Shown: positions 20,136 to 30,446 of the stretch, piece by piece
How positions within the stretch are numbered: position 1 is the first letter of the stretch
Layout of the letters: every line of letters begins with the position of its first letter
Assembly (NCBI GenBank): GCA_016926955.1
Contig: JAFGNN010000030.1
Span: 1-64,000, forward strand
Direction of reading: 5' to 3'
Length of the DNA stretch: 64,000 nucleotides
DNA from: Spirochaetales bacterium
Lineage (GTDB): Bacteria > Spirochaetota > Spirochaetia > Treponematales > UBA12059
The notes under the pieces: generated by a model
What the model was told of the DNA's origin: nothing
The model's input: only the letters and a program-made list of their open reading frames with translations
Databases searched by the model: none
Translations under genes and position numbers: made by a program

Positions 20136-21311
20136 ATGCGCCGTATCCACGCGTTCGTCCTCTCGCTGTTCTTCGTCTCGGGTGCCCTGGCGCCCGCAGT
20201 CTTCGCCATCGGCTCCCGCGAATCCGCGAGCGCCGCCTACCCGGCCCCGCTCCGCTCGCTCGAGCTCCGCTACACCTCGGGCTTCTCGGTGGACTACTTC
20301 GACGGCTTCAAGGTCGTCACGGTCCGAGCCCCCTGGCCCGGCGCGACCGAGAGCTTCCGCTACGTGCTCCATACCCGTGGCACGCCTCGCCCGTCCGATC
20401 CGCGCCTTTCCGGCGCCAGCTTCATCGAGACGCCGGTCCGCTCGGTCGCCACATTCTCCACAAGCTATCTGCCTGCCATCATCGCGATCGGGAAGGCCGA
20501 AACCGTGGTCGGCGTCGACAGCGCGGCTTTCGTCTACTCCCCGGAAATCCGCGCCCGCGTGGATTCGGGCAAAGCGGTCGAGGTCACCCGCAACTGGATG
20601 CCCGATGTCGAACGGCTCATCGCGCTCAAACCCGACGCCGTGTTCACCTACGGCATGGGCAACGAGTGGGACACGCATCCGAAACTGCTTGAAGCCGGCC
20701 TGCCCGTCATCCTCAACGGCGAGTGGAACGAAACCGACCCGCTCGGGCGCGCGGAATGGGTCAAGTTCATCGCGGCTTTCTACGACGAGGAAGCAAAGGC
20801 AACAGCGCTCTTCGACCGCATCGCCGCCGATTATCTCGACGTCAAGACTCGTGTCGCCGCCGCCAGGACTCCACGACCCGCGGTTCTCGTCAACGGGCCT
20901 TTCCAGGGAACCTGGACGGTCTCGGGGGGACAGAGCTTCATGGCTCGCCTCGTCGCCGACGCGGGCGGCGCCTACCTGTGGTCCGACGATCCCGGCACGG
21001 GAGGGCTCACCCTCTCCGTCGAAGCAGTTTTCGAACGCGCGCGCAAGGCAAACGTTTGGCTCAACCCTGCGCTCATGCCGACCACAATCCGCGAGGTGGT
21101 CGCGCTCGATCCGCGCTTCGCCGAGCTGCCCGTCGTCGATTCCGGCGCAGTCTGGAACAACAACCGCAAGATCAACGAGTCTGGCGGAAACGACTATTTT
21201 GAAAACGCCGTGCTCCGACCCGACCTCGTCCTTGTCGACCTGGCGAAGATCTTGCATCCGGAGCTCTTCGCCGACCGCGATTTCACCTGGTACCGGAAGA
21301 TGACGGAATGA
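20136..21311 (+). CDS. ABC transporter substrate-binding protein (BtuF-like, cobalamin/cobamide importer)
   Basis: Signal peptide; LPAIIAIGKAETVVGVDSAAF..., ERLIALKPDAVFTYGMGNEWD; directly downstream of the B12 riboswitch. Confidence 0.87.
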   Translation: MRRIHAFVLSLFFVSGALAPAVFAIGSRESASAAYPAPLRSLELRYTSGFSVDYFDGFKVVTVRAPWPGATESFRYVLHTRGTPRPSDPRLSGASFIETPVRSVATFSTSYLPAIIAIGKAETVVGVDSAAFVYSPEIRARVDSGKAVEVTRNWMPDVERLIALKPDAVFTYGMGNEWDTHPKLLEAGLPVILNGEWNETDPLGRAEWVKFIAAFYDEEAKATALFDRIAADYLDVKTRVAAARTPRPAVLVNGPFQGTWTVSGGQSFMARLVADAGGAYLWSDDPGTGGLTLSVEAVFERARKANVWLNPALMPTTIREVVALDPRFAELPVVDSGAVWNNNRKINESGGNDYFENAVLRPDLVLVDLAKILHPELFADRDFTWYRKMTE

Positions 21312-22384
21312 GCGATTCGCCCGTTCCTCACTCCGAGCTTCGGGCGGGAACGGCGCGACGCCGAGCGGGTTTCATCCTGCTCGGCGTCGCGGGCGCGCTG
21401 CTCCTCGGTGCGGACCTGGCCTTCGGCTCGGTCCGGATACCTTTCATGGAGGCCAGCAAGGCCCTTTTCGGACGCGCCTCGGACTCTGCCTGGAACGATA
21501 TAGTCCGAATCTTCCGCCTCCCGAAGGCACTGACCGCGGCTTCAGCCGGCGCGGCGCTCGCGCTGGCTGGACTCATACTCCAGACGATCTTCCGCAACCC
21601 GCTCGCCGGCCCCGATTCGCTCGGCATCGGCGCGGGCGCAAGCGTCGGCGTCGGGATCGTTGTCCTCCTTGCCGGGGGCAGTTCAGGCGCCGCTTTGCTC
21701 TCGGGCTTGGGACTCGCCGGTTGGGCCGGGTTGGCGGCCGCTGCGGCGCTCGGATCCTTCGCAGTTCTTCTGCTCATCCTGGCGGCCGCTCGCCGCGTGG
21801 AAAACGGCGTGACGCTCCTCATCGTAGGGCTCCTCGTCGGCTACCTGGCGGGAGCCTTGGTCAGTCTGATGGTATGGTTCGGATCTCCACAAAAGACCCA
21901 GGTCTTCCTTGGATGGACCTATGGTTCATTCTCCGGCGTCACGCTCGAACGCCTGCCGATCCTGCTCGGGGCCCTGGGAATGGGCGCGGCGCTCACGGGA
22001 CGGAGCGCGAAGCCGCTCGACGCGCTCCTTCTGGGAGAACGCTACGCGGAAAGCGTCGGCATCCGGGTGAAGCCCGCGCGCGCGCGCGTCCTCGTCGCGG
22101 CCAGCATCCTTGCCGGTACGGTTACCGCCTTCTGCGGCCCCATCGCCTTTCTCGGCATCGCCGCTCCTCAAGCCGCCCGCAGGATATTCCGCTCGAGCGC
22201 CCATCGAGTGCTCATGCCCGCGTCCGCTTTGATCGGCGCCGTCTTCGCCTTGACCGCCGACGTTGTCGCTCAATCGCCAGGGGGCGGTTCGGTTCTGCCG
22301 GTAAACCCCATATTGGCCTTGATCGGCGCTCCGATAGTCCTTTCGGTCTTCCTCCGCGGAGCAAGCGGTAAGGATCCCGCATGA
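21308..22384 (+). CDS. FecCD/BtuC-family ABC permease
   Basis: RLPKALTAASAGAALALAGLILQTIFRNPLAGPDSLGIGAGASVG is the FecCD signature; ATGA overlap with the upstream gene. Confidence 0.93.
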   Translation: MSDSPVPHSELRAGTARRRAGFILLGVAGALLLGADLAFGSVRIPFMEASKALFGRASDSAWNDIVRIFRLPKALTAASAGAALALAGLILQTIFRNPLAGPDSLGIGAGASVGVGIVVLLAGGSSGAALLSGLGLAGWAGLAAAAALGSFAVLLLILAAARRVENGVTLLIVGLLVGYLAGALVSLMVWFGSPQKTQVFLGWTYGSFSGVTLERLPILLGALGMGAALTGRSAKPLDALLLGERYAESVGIRVKPARARVLVAASILAGTVTAFCGPIAFLGIAAPQAARRIFRSSAHRVLMPASALIGAVFALTADVVAQSPGGGSVLPVNPILALIGAPIVLSVFLRGASGKDPA

Positions 22385-23460
22385 AATCAAGCGAAGCTCT
22401 GTCCCCGCCCGCCGCCACGGCAGTCCTCGAAGCGTGCGGCCTTTCCGCTGGCTGGAGGCAAGGCAAATCCGCGACGCGGCTCCTTCGAAACATCACCCTC
22501 ACCCTCCCGCCCGGTCGCTTCGTCGCGCTCGTAGGACCGAACGGCGCCGGGAAATCGACCTTGCTCCGGACCCTGGTCGGTATGCAATCGCCCCTCGCGG
22601 GCACGGTCCGACTGCGCGGCTTGCCCATCAAGTCCTTGACGGTCGAAGATCGGGCGAGACTGGCCGCCTGCGTGTTTACCGACCGCTTCGACTCGGGATG
22701 GTTCACCGTTTCCGACATCGTTTCGTTCGGGCGCTACCCCTATACGGACGCCCGCAACCGGCTGACGGAGAGCGACCGCGAAATAGTCAGCGAAGCGATC
22801 CGCGAAACAGGGCTATCGGGTTTCGAGTCGCGGCGTTTCGCGGAACTTTCAGATGGCGAAAAACAGAAGGCGCTGACCGCGCGAGCGGTCGCCCAGGACG
22901 CTCCGCTTCTCGTCCTCGACGAGCCGACGGCCTTCCTCGACGCGCCCGCCCGCATCGAAGTCTTCCATCTCGCCGCCCGTCTCGCCAGGACCCGCGGGAA
23001 AGCGGTTATCGTTTCCACCCACGACGTGGATCTGGCCCTTCGACACGCGGAAGAGCTTTGGATCCTTGACCGCGAGCATCGGTTCTCCTCGGGCGCGCCT
23101 GAAACCATGGCGCTGTCCGGCGCACTGGGTCGAGCGTTCGACGGGCCAGTGGTACGTTTCGATCCCGCGAGCGGCGCCTTCCGAGCCCTTTCCGAATCGG
23201 TTCCATTCGCTGTCGGTATTTCGGGAGACGACCCCGTCGCCCTCGGCTGGACCTTCCGACTGGCGGAACGGCTCGGCTGCGTCATCGAACCCGAAGACGG
23301 GCACTACGACGCGTCCATAAAAGTCTCTCGAACCGGACATGCGATATCCTGGGAGCTCGAGGCGGCCGGGAAAGTAACCCGCGCGGCAAGTTTTGAAACG
23401 CTCGCCGAACTTCTGGGTCGCCTTATCGATTCCGCCCGGAAACGGCCGGACCCCACGTGA
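22381..23460 (+). CDS. ABC transporter ATP-binding protein (BtuD/FecE-like) with C-terminal extension
   Basis: Walker A LVGPNGAGKSTLLRTL, ELSDGEKQKALTARAVAQDAPLLVLDEPTAFLD; about 80 aa beyond the usual NBD. Confidence 0.92.
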   Translation: MKSSEALSPPAATAVLEACGLSAGWRQGKSATRLLRNITLTLPPGRFVALVGPNGAGKSTLLRTLVGMQSPLAGTVRLRGLPIKSLTVEDRARLAACVFTDRFDSGWFTVSDIVSFGRYPYTDARNRLTESDREIVSEAIRETGLSGFESRRFAELSDGEKQKALTARAVAQDAPLLVLDEPTAFLDAPARIEVFHLAARLARTRGKAVIVSTHDVDLALRHAEELWILDREHRFSSGAPETMALSGALGRAFDGPVVRFDPASGAFRALSESVPFAVGISGDDPVALGWTFRLAERLGCVIEPEDGHYDASIKVSRTGHAISWELEAAGKVTRAASFETLAELLGRLIDSARKRPDPT

Positions 23461-24455
23461 AGCTGCTTGGCATCGATTGGCTTTTGACCTATTCATGCGA
23501 CAGGACCTGCCCGCATTGCTTTTTCGACACGAAGGACGGAGGGCCCGTCCTCCCTGCCGCCCTCGTGGACCGGGCGCTCGGGGACAGAGCCCTTGCCGCG
23601 GGGATGTTCTTCCAGCACGTCTCCGGCGGGGAACCCTCCTTGCACACCCGCGAGCTGGTGGAACTCGTACAGGCGCTTCGGCGATGCGATGCGGGAGAGA
23701 TCGGCATTTCCACCAATGGTCGATGGGCGGTAGATGACCGGGAAGCCCGACAATGGGTAGCCGTCATGGCCGACGCGGGCGTCACGGGAATATCAGTCAG
23801 TCTCGACGGACTTCATGGTGCCCCTGATTCCGAGGCGCGCAGGCGGGCTGAGCGCGCCTCGCGCGCGGTGCGGATCGCGGGGCTCGGGCGGCACTCCTGG
23901 CTCATGGCCTGTCGCACACCCGGTGCCGAGTCCGGAGCGCGGCCGATGGAGCGTCCGAAACGGGAACAGGAACTCGTGGCGCTTCCGCTCGCAAACGTGT
24001 CTATCCGGCCGATTGGGCGAGGTTCCCTATTCCTGCGCGGTTTTGCGTCGCCGGGCATACCCTCGGCGCCATGCACCCGACTGTCAGAATGCCTCGGCGA
24101 GCGCACGCCCTTCGAACCAGCCATGGTTTGGATCGACCCATACGGCAACGTGTCGATCTGCTATGGACTCGTGATCGGTAAGCTCGGGGAGTCGTCTCTC
24201 GGCGAGATAGTGAGCGCGTACCGTCCGGACATGAATCCCGTGCTTGCGGCGCTATCCTCTGGCGGTCCCGCCCGCTTGCTCGAATTGGCCGAAAGCCTCG
24301 GGCTCGGTTCCGCCGTCGAGGCAAAGGCCGGATTCGTGGACGAGTGCGATCTGTGCTGGAGGGTTCGGAAAGCGCTTAGGCCGGTCTTTCCGGCAGTTCT
24401 CGGCCCCGCCGAATGCTACCCGGAGGAACGGGTGCAAGCCGGGACCGTACCATAG
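23457..24455 (+). CDS. Radical SAM protein of unknown function in the B12-riboswitch operon
   Basis: LLTYSCDRTCPHCFFD (CxxxCxxC), FQHVSGGEPSLHTRELVELVQAL, GISVSLDGLHGAPDSE; GTGA overlap with the ABC ATPase. Confidence 0.88.
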   Translation: MKLLGIDWLLTYSCDRTCPHCFFDTKDGGPVLPAALVDRALGDRALAAGMFFQHVSGGEPSLHTRELVELVQALRRCDAGEIGISTNGRWAVDDREARQWVAVMADAGVTGISVSLDGLHGAPDSEARRRAERASRAVRIAGLGRHSWLMACRTPGAESGARPMERPKREQELVALPLANVSIRPIGRGSLFLRGFASPGIPSAPCTRLSECLGERTPFEPAMVWIDPYGNVSICYGLVIGKLGESSLGEIVSAYRPDMNPVLAALSSGGPARLLELAESLGLGSAVEAKAGFVDECDLCWRVRKALRPVFPAVLGPAECYPEERVQAGTVP

Positions 24456-24502
24456 AATTCGGATACGATCCCGAACGCACCCCATCCCTCCGTGGCGGAC
24501 GG

Positions 24503-24991
24503 CTAGGCGAACTTATAGCCGAAGCGTCGGAGCATGCCCTTGCGTTCAGTCTTGTCGGCATCGCTTTCGACGCCCTTCGGCGACGACCCGTCAATGATGC
24601 CGAGGATGCCCGCACCATCCTCGCTCCGCGCTACGATGACCTCGACTGGATTCGCCGTCGCGCAGAACACATGGCAGACTTCCTGGCAGGATTTCACGCG
24701 ATCCAGCACGTTGATGGGAAAAACCCCGACTCCAAGCACGATGTAGAAAGTGTGCCCCGCGCCGGTCGCCTTGGCGCAGCCGACAGCGTCCGCGATTAAT
24801 GCCTGGTCCGTCCCTTCCGTGCGCACCAGGCAGGGCCCCGACGCTTCATTGAACGCGAGACCATATTTCGTGCCGGGCAGTGACGATGCCATTATTTCCG
24901 CGAGATCCTCGACAGTCTTGATGAAATGCGCTTGCCCGATTATTACGTTGCAGTCCTTGGTCCATTGTAGCCGGATGTTCTCGATCTTCAT
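24503..24991 (-). CDS. Adenosine-specific kinase family protein
   Basis: KIENIRLQWTKDCNVIIGQAHFIKTVEDLAEIMASSLPGTKYGLAFNEASG...VFCATANPVEVIVA. Confidence 0.85.
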   Translation of the reverse strand: MKIENIRLQWTKDCNVIIGQAHFIKTVEDLAEIMASSLPGTKYGLAFNEASGPCLVRTEGTDQALIADAVGCAKATGAGHTFYIVLGVGVFPINVLDRVKSCQEVCHVFCATANPVEVIVARSEDGAGILGIIDGSSPKGVESDADKTERKGMLRRFGYKFA

Positions 24992-25053
24992 GCCCATCTC
25001 CGTTTCCTCCATTCGATCGCGTGCGTCTCTTTATGCTTCCGCCTTCAAGCCGC

Positions 25054-26544
25054 TTACTTGTAGAATCGCGCGGTTTCAACCGCGGCGCGCCAGCGTTCCA
25101 GCAAGCGTTCCCGCGTCGATGCCGCCATTTCAGGAATGAACTCGCGTTTTTTTCGCCAGTTGCGCTCGACGTCATCGAGCCCCGACCAGAATCCGACGGC
25201 CAGCCCGGCCAGGTAGGCCGCTCCAAGCGCCGTCGTCTCGTTGACCTCCGGCAGTATGACCGGCCGATCGATGATGTCCGCCTGGAATTGCATGAGGAAG
25301 CTGTTCGCGCTCGCGCCGCCATCGGCCTTGATGTACGGCAGGGGCCGGCCGAAATCCTTTTCCATGGCATCGAGCAGATCTCGCGACTGGTAGGCGATCG
25401 ATTCCAGCGCGGCGCGCACGATGTGCGCCTTGGTGGCGCCGCGAGTCAAACCGACCAAGGTTCCGCGAGCGCCCGAATCCCAGTACGGGGCGCCCATGCC
25501 GACGAAGGCCGGGACAAGGTAGACTTCGCCGTTGTCGGGGACGGACCTGGCCAAAACTTCCGTTTCCGCCGCTTCCTTCACGAGTCCGAGTTCGTCGCGC
25601 AGCCATTGAACCACCGCGCCCGCGATGAAGACGGAACCTTCCAGCGCATAGGTCGGACCCGTTCCGAGATCCCACGCGATGGTCGTCAGGAGCTGGTTGC
25701 TCGATGGCACCGGGACAGCCCCCGTGTTCATCAGGGTGAAGCAGCCTGTTCCATACGTGTTCTTCGCGGCACCCGGCTCGTAGCAGGCTTGCCCGAAGAG
25801 CGCCGCCTGCTGGTCGCCCGCCACACCCGATACGGGGATCCCGACACCGAACAGCTCCGGCCTGGTCGTACCGATCAAGGCCGAACTCGGCACCACCTCA
25901 GGGAGTATCGTTTCGGGAATCTTGAAGAGCCGGAGCATTTCGGGATCCCAGCGCAGCTCATTTATATTGAAGAGAAGTGTCCGAGAAGCGTTCGTGACGT
26001 CGGTCGCGTGCCGCCCGCACAGCTTCCAGAGCAACCAGGAATCGATGGTGCCGAAGGCGAGATCGCCCCGCTCGGCCCGATCTCGCAGCCCTGGGACCTC
26101 GTTGAACAACCACACCAGCTTGGTGGCGGAAAAGTATGGGTCGAGGACGAGGCCGGTCCGCGCGCGCACCTCTTCGGATACACCAAGCGCCTTCAATTCG
26201 CGGCAGATATCAGCCGAACGCCGGCACTGCCACACGATTGCGTTATAAACCGGCTCGCCCGTCTTCCTGTCCCATACCACGGTAGTCTCGCGCTGGTTCG
26301 TGATTCCGATTGCCGCGACCTGGTCGCTCCTGATCTGCGCGTCTTCGAGCGCTCCGAGCGCCGCCTCGAGCTGCGTCGACCATATCTCCATGGGGTCGTG
26401 CTCGACCCAACCGGGCCTCGGATAGATTTGCCTGAACGGTAGTTGCCGCATCCCGATGGCCGCGCCGTTCCTGTTGAATACGATGGCCCGGCTGGTCGTC
26501 GTTCCCTGGTCGAGTGCGAGTATGTATCGTTCGGCTCCCGGCAT
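25054..26544 (-). CDS. glpK: Glycerol kinase GlpK
   Basis: [75 protein letters not shown]-like segment; start at MPGAERYIL. Confidence 0.96.
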   Translation of the reverse strand: MPGAERYILALDQGTTTSRAIVFNRNGAAIGMRQLPFRQIYPRPGWVEHDPMEIWSTQLEAALGALEDAQIRSDQVAAIGITNQRETTVVWDRKTGEPVYNAIVWQCRRSADICRELKALGVSEEVRARTGLVLDPYFSATKLVWLFNEVPGLRDRAERGDLAFGTIDSWLLWKLCGRHATDVTNASRTLLFNINELRWDPEMLRLFKIPETILPEVVPSSALIGTTRPELFGVGIPVSGVAGDQQAALFGQACYEPGAAKNTYGTGCFTLMNTGAVPVPSSNQLLTTIAWDLGTGPTYALEGSVFIAGAVVQWLRDELGLVKEAAETEVLARSVPDNGEVYLVPAFVGMGAPYWDSGARGTLVGLTRGATKAHIVRAALESIAYQSRDLLDAMEKDFGRPLPYIKADGGASANSFLMQFQADIIDRPVILPEVNETTALGAAYLAGLAVGFWSGLDDVERNWRKKREFIPEMAASTRERLLERWRAAVETARFYK

Positions 26545-26706
26545 TGCTAACTCCGCGCGGTCTATGGAATGCCGACATTCTAGACCGCATTCCCCTCGTC
26601 GTCGAGAACGAGCTCGGATCATCGCGCAATCGACGGATGGCGAAAGCGGGTGTAGCATGATCCAAATCGTCGGCGTCCTGCCGGCATTCCGCTCAAGGAG
26701 GCAACC

Positions 26707-28011
26707 ATGGCGGAAAGGAAGAAAGGGCTCTTCTCCTGGTACTTCGGGACGAACCTGCTGATCAGGATACTCGTCGGTCTGGTCCTCGGCGCCATCGTCG
26801 GCATAGTCCTCGGCTTTTTCCCCGACGCGACAAAAGCCTTCTCGACCTGGGCAAAGCCCTTCGGCGACCTGTTCGTCCGGCTCCTCAAGATGATCGTCGT
26901 GCCGGTCATTTTCCTCTCGCTGGTCGCCGGCTCCGCGAGCATCGCGCCCTCGCGCCTCGGCAAGGTCGGTGTCAAGATTCTTGGTTACTATTTATTAACT
27001 TCGGCGTTTGCTGTTACCCTGGGGTTGTTTGCCGGCCAGCTCTTCCGGCCCGGCGCCGGGCTTTCAATCATAGCGGACACCGCGGCGAAGGCCAAACCCT
27101 CAAACGCCCTGCCCCTCAAAGACGTCCTTCTCAACATCATTCCGACCAACCCGATTGAATCGATGGTAAAGGGCGACGTGCTGCCTATCATCTTCTTCGC
27201 CCTCTGCTTCGGAATCGGACTCGCGGTGCTGAAAGACTCGAAGCAGAAGCGTCTTGCCGAATCGGCCGAGTGGCTCTACCGCATCTTCGAGGCCATGGCC
27301 GAAACGATGTACAAGGTCGTGAGCGGAGTCATGCAGTATGCGCCCATCGGCGTGTTCGCCCTGATCGCGATCGTTTTCGCCCAGCAGGGACCGAAGGCGA
27401 TAGGGCCGCTCCTCATCGTAGTTCTCGCCACCTTCCTTGCCATGATCGCGCATTTCGTCGTGGTTTATGGCGGCTTCCTATCCACCTCAAAGCTTTCCTT
27501 GCTCAAGTTCATCAGCCGCGCGCGCGAGGCCATGATTACCGCCTTCGTAACCAGGTCCAGTAACGGCACGCTGCCGGTCACCATGCGCAACACCGAAGAA
27601 AACATGGGCGTGCCGCGCGCTATCGGTGCCTTCACCCTACCGCTCGGCGCCACCATCAACATGGATGGAACCGCCATCTACCTCGGCGTCTGCGCTTCGT
27701 TCATCGGATTCGCGACCGGCAACCCGCTGAGCTTCGCGCAGATGGCCACCATCGTCCTGACCGCTACGCTCGCCTCCATCGGTACAGCTGGCGTCCCGGG
27801 CGCTGGCGCGATCATGTTGCTCATGGTTCTCGAGTCCATCGGCCTCGGCGTCACGGAAGGCTCGGCAATCGCCGCCGCTTACGCCATGATCCTTGGCATC
27901 GACGCCCTCCTCGACATGGGCCGCACCTGGCTCAACGTCTCCGGGGACATGGCCGGCACGGTCATAGTCGCGAAGAGCGAGAAGGAGCTCGATCTGACGA
28001 AATGGTCTTGA
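26707..28011 (+). CDS. Dicarboxylate/amino acid:cation symporter (DAACS family)
   Basis: [72 protein letters not shown]. Confidence 0.93.
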   Translation: MAERKKGLFSWYFGTNLLIRILVGLVLGAIVGIVLGFFPDATKAFSTWAKPFGDLFVRLLKMIVVPVIFLSLVAGSASIAPSRLGKVGVKILGYYLLTSAFAVTLGLFAGQLFRPGAGLSIIADTAAKAKPSNALPLKDVLLNIIPTNPIESMVKGDVLPIIFFALCFGIGLAVLKDSKQKRLAESAEWLYRIFEAMAETMYKVVSGVMQYAPIGVFALIAIVFAQQGPKAIGPLLIVVLATFLAMIAHFVVVYGGFLSTSKLSLLKFISRAREAMITAFVTRSSNGTLPVTMRNTEENMGVPRAIGAFTLPLGATINMDGTAIYLGVCASFIGFATGNPLSFAQMATIVLTATLASIGTAGVPGAGAIMLLMVLESIGLGVTEGSAIAAAYAMILGIDALLDMGRTWLNVSGDMAGTVIVAKSEKELDLTKWS

Positions 28012-28028
28012 TGCGTACCGTCTGACGA

Positions 28029-28059
28029 ACGGGCCCGGTTTCCAGGGCCCGTTTTTTTT
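28029..28059 (+). terminator. Rho-independent terminator of the DAACS transporter gene
   Basis: ACGGGCCCggtttccaGGGCCCGTTTTTTTT. Confidence 0.9.
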
Positions 28060-28320
28060 CTCCCCTCATGATAGTCTTGCCTTGCCGCTCAAAAATCTTC
28101 ATTATAAACATGTGTGGATGCTGGTTGCTTCCTTGCCGGAATTGACGCACGCATCGACGCTACCGCCGATTTGATCCGTATTGCGGGCGGTCTAGAAATC
28201 CACGCTAAATAGGAGTCCGCCATGCCGCCGCATGAACAACGCCCAGTCACTCTCCACGCAAAGCGCGCAAACGCGCGTCATCGTCATCACCCGACCCCAA
28301 AAACTGATCGAGCATAAGGA

Positions 28321-29508
28321 ATGGCAATGAAGGACAAGCGCTATCTTTTCACTTCAGAATCTGTCGGCGAAGGTCATCCCGACAAGCTTTGCGACCAGGT
28401 GTCGGACGCGGTCCTCGATGCCTGCCTCAAGGACGACCGAAAAGCCCACGTGGCATGCGAATGCTTCGCGACAACCGGAATGGTGCTGGTCGGCGGCGAG
28501 ATAACGACCGACACCTACGTTGACATCCAGCAGCTCGCCCGGGACGTCGTCAAGGATATCGGCTATACGAATCCGGATTACGGCATCGACTTCGAATCGA
28601 TGGCCGTGCTCAACACCATTCACGCGCAAAGCCCCGATATAGACCAGGGCGTCGAAGGCCATCGGCAGGTCGAAGATCTCAAGCAATGGGAGGGCAAGCA
28701 GGGAGCCGGCGACCAAGGCATGATGTTCGGCTTCGCCTGCACGGAAACTCCGGAGCTCATGCCCGCGCCCATCATATACTCTCACCGCATCCTTGAGCAT
28801 GCCGCGAGGCTTCGAAAGGAAAAGAAGATCCCTTGGCTCCGGCCGGACGCCAAGAGCCAGGTCACGCTGGAGTATGAGGGACACAAGCCCATTCGAGTCG
28901 ACACGATCGTCGTATCGCACCAGCACGATCCCGACGTTCCTTACAAGACCATCAAGGAAACGGTAATCGAGGAGATCATCCGGCCCATCCTCGGGCCGAC
29001 CGGGCTCCTGACGCCGGAAACGAAGTTCTTCATCAACCCGACAGGTCGCTTTGTCATCGGTGGCCCGACCGGAGACACCGGACTTACCGGTCGAAAGATC
29101 ATTGTTGACACCTATGGCGGCATGGGGCGGCACGGAGGCGGCGCCTTCTCCGGCAAGGATCCTTCCAAGGTCGACCGCTCCGCCGCCTACATGGCCCGCT
29201 ACGTCGCTAAAAACGTGGTGGCCGCAGGCTTGGCCGAGCGCTGCGAAGTCCAGTTGGCCTACGCCATCGGCGTGCCGGAACCCGTTTCGGTGATGGTCGA
29301 TACCTTCGACACGAGTGAAATTCCCGAACGTCAGATCGCGGACGCGATCAGGAAAGTATTCCAGCTGGATCCCCGCGGAATCATCAAGACTCTTGATTTG
29401 CTCAAACCGGTGTATCGGAAGACCGCCGCATACGGACACTTCGGTCGCGACGGCTTCACTTGGGAACTCACCGACAAGGCCAACGCCTTGAAGAAAGCCA
29501 TTCATTAG
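28321..29508 (+). CDS. metK: S-adenosylmethionine synthetase MetK
   Basis: [66 protein letters not shown]; start could be 28327. Confidence 0.97.
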   Translation: MAMKDKRYLFTSESVGEGHPDKLCDQVSDAVLDACLKDDRKAHVACECFATTGMVLVGGEITTDTYVDIQQLARDVVKDIGYTNPDYGIDFESMAVLNTIHAQSPDIDQGVEGHRQVEDLKQWEGKQGAGDQGMMFGFACTETPELMPAPIIYSHRILEHAARLRKEKKIPWLRPDAKSQVTLEYEGHKPIRVDTIVVSHQHDPDVPYKTIKETVIEEIIRPILGPTGLLTPETKFFINPTGRFVIGGPTGDTGLTGRKIIVDTYGGMGRHGGGAFSGKDPSKVDRSAAYMARYVAKNVVAAGLAERCEVQLAYAIGVPEPVSVMVDTFDTSEIPERQIADAIRKVFQLDPRGIIKTLDLLKPVYRKTAAYGHFGRDGFTWELTDKANALKKAIH

Positions 29509-29531
29509 ATTCGTAACTTCCCTCTTGCGCC

Positions 29532-29581
29532 GGAGGAGCGTTCAGGCGAACATCGCCGTATGGACGCTCCTCCTTCTTTTT
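29532..29581 (+). terminator. Terminator downstream of metK
   Basis: GGAGGAGCGT...ACGCTCCTCC stem followed by TTCTTTTTT. Confidence 0.7.
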
Positions 29582-29880
29582 TCGATCTCGTCAGAAAATC
29601 CCCGCGGGCAACGGTTCAATCACGGCTCTTGGCGACGGCCGACCGAGATCTTGCCGCGGTTCTCTCTGTCGCGAGCGCGGAAAACCTGGCCTTGGTGCTC
29701 GCCTTGGTAGGCCCCGCCAAAAAGAAGCGCCTTGAGGAAGAACTCGTGCGCATGCGGCATGTCAGGCTGAGTCCGGCGACCATAGAACGCATCGCAAACC
29801 ATTTAGGAACACACCTTTCGGCAGATCGTCCGTTGGGACCGGCCTCCCGGTACTTCAAACCGGTGCATACCGACAATTAG
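29560..29880 (+). CDS. Hypothetical protein (106 aa)
   Basis: Uninterrupted ORF; the proposed start overlaps the metK terminator hairpin. Confidence 0.5.
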   Translation: MDAPPSFFDLVRKSPRATVQSRLLATADRDLAAVLSVASAENLALVLALVGPAKKKRLEEELVRMRHVRLSPATIERIANHLGTHLSADRPLGPASRYFKPVHTDN

Positions 29881-29926
29881 CATCCTTGGAACATCGTCAC
29901 GACCCCGTTACGACAAGGGAGGATCC

Positions 29927-30259
29927 ATGACATTCAGACCCATACGTGGTTTCGCGGTACTCGGCATCGCCCTGCTGCTACTCTCTTCATGCGGCCTGTT
30001 CGAAGGAACCAGCATCGAGGGAAAGCTGAAGCGGCTCAACCGTGATGCCCAAAGCCTGATTGCGCAAATCCAGAAAGAAGCCGATCCCTCGCGCCGGAAA
30101 ACCCTCGAGCGCGACCTGGCCAAGGTCAAGGACAACATAGAAGACTTGCTCAAGGACCTGGCGAAGGAAAGTTCGAAAATCGATGTGAAAGGGATGCTTG
30201 ATGAACTTGGCGATGGATTCGAGGACATCGGAGACGCATTCAAGGATTTAGGGAAATAA
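29927..30259 (+). CDS. Small predicted lipoprotein
   Basis: GIALLLLSSCGLFEG lipobox; charged helical remainder. Confidence 0.75.
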   Translation: MTFRPIRGFAVLGIALLLLSSCGLFEGTSIEGKLKRLNRDAQSLIAQIQKEADPSRRKTLERDLAKVKDNIEDLLKDLAKESSKIDVKGMLDELGDGFEDIGDAFKDLGK

Positions 30260-30267
30260 CCCTTCGG

Positions 30268-30283
30268 TGTTTCACGTGGAACA
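30268..30283. promoter_or_regulatory. parS-type site 1
   Basis: TGTTTCACGTGGAACA. Confidence 0.85.
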
Positions 30284-30334
30284 CTTGAGCCGCTGATAAC
30301 ATCGACCGGGCCGCTCTCGGCTCCTCGAAGTAAA

Positions 30335-30350
30335 TGTTCCACGTGAAACA
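30335..30350. promoter_or_regulatory. parS-type site 2
   Basis: TGTTCCACGTGAAACA. Confidence 0.88.
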
Positions 30351-30379
30351 AATGGCTCCGATGGCGTTTCCATGCACCC

Positions 30380-30395
30380 TGTTCCACGTGGAACA
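30380..30395. promoter_or_regulatory. parS-type site 3
   Basis: TGTTCCACGTGGAACA (perfect palindrome). Confidence 0.87.
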
Positions 30396-30428
30396 AAAAG
30401 GCCCGGCGGATCGAACCGCCGGGCCTTT
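30396..30428 (-). terminator. Rho-independent terminator of gyrA
   Basis: AAGGCCCGGCGG-atcgaa-CCGCCGGGCCTT stem; T-run on the minus strand; adjoins parS site 3. Confidence 0.85.
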
Positions 30429-30446
30429 CACATTTCAGGACCACTT

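Noticed and set aside
20034-21257. 407-aa minus-strand ORF opposite the BtuF-like gene and riboswitch
   Set aside because: Antisense to a riboswitch and a signal-peptide-bearing CDS; GC-driven open frame.
28060-28320. SAM riboswitch upstream of metK
   Set aside because: Looked for recognisable SAM-class conserved cores; none seen, only a terminator from the upstream gene.
28354-29505. 383-aa minus-strand ORF opposite metK
   Set aside because: Exact shadow of metK with no family features.
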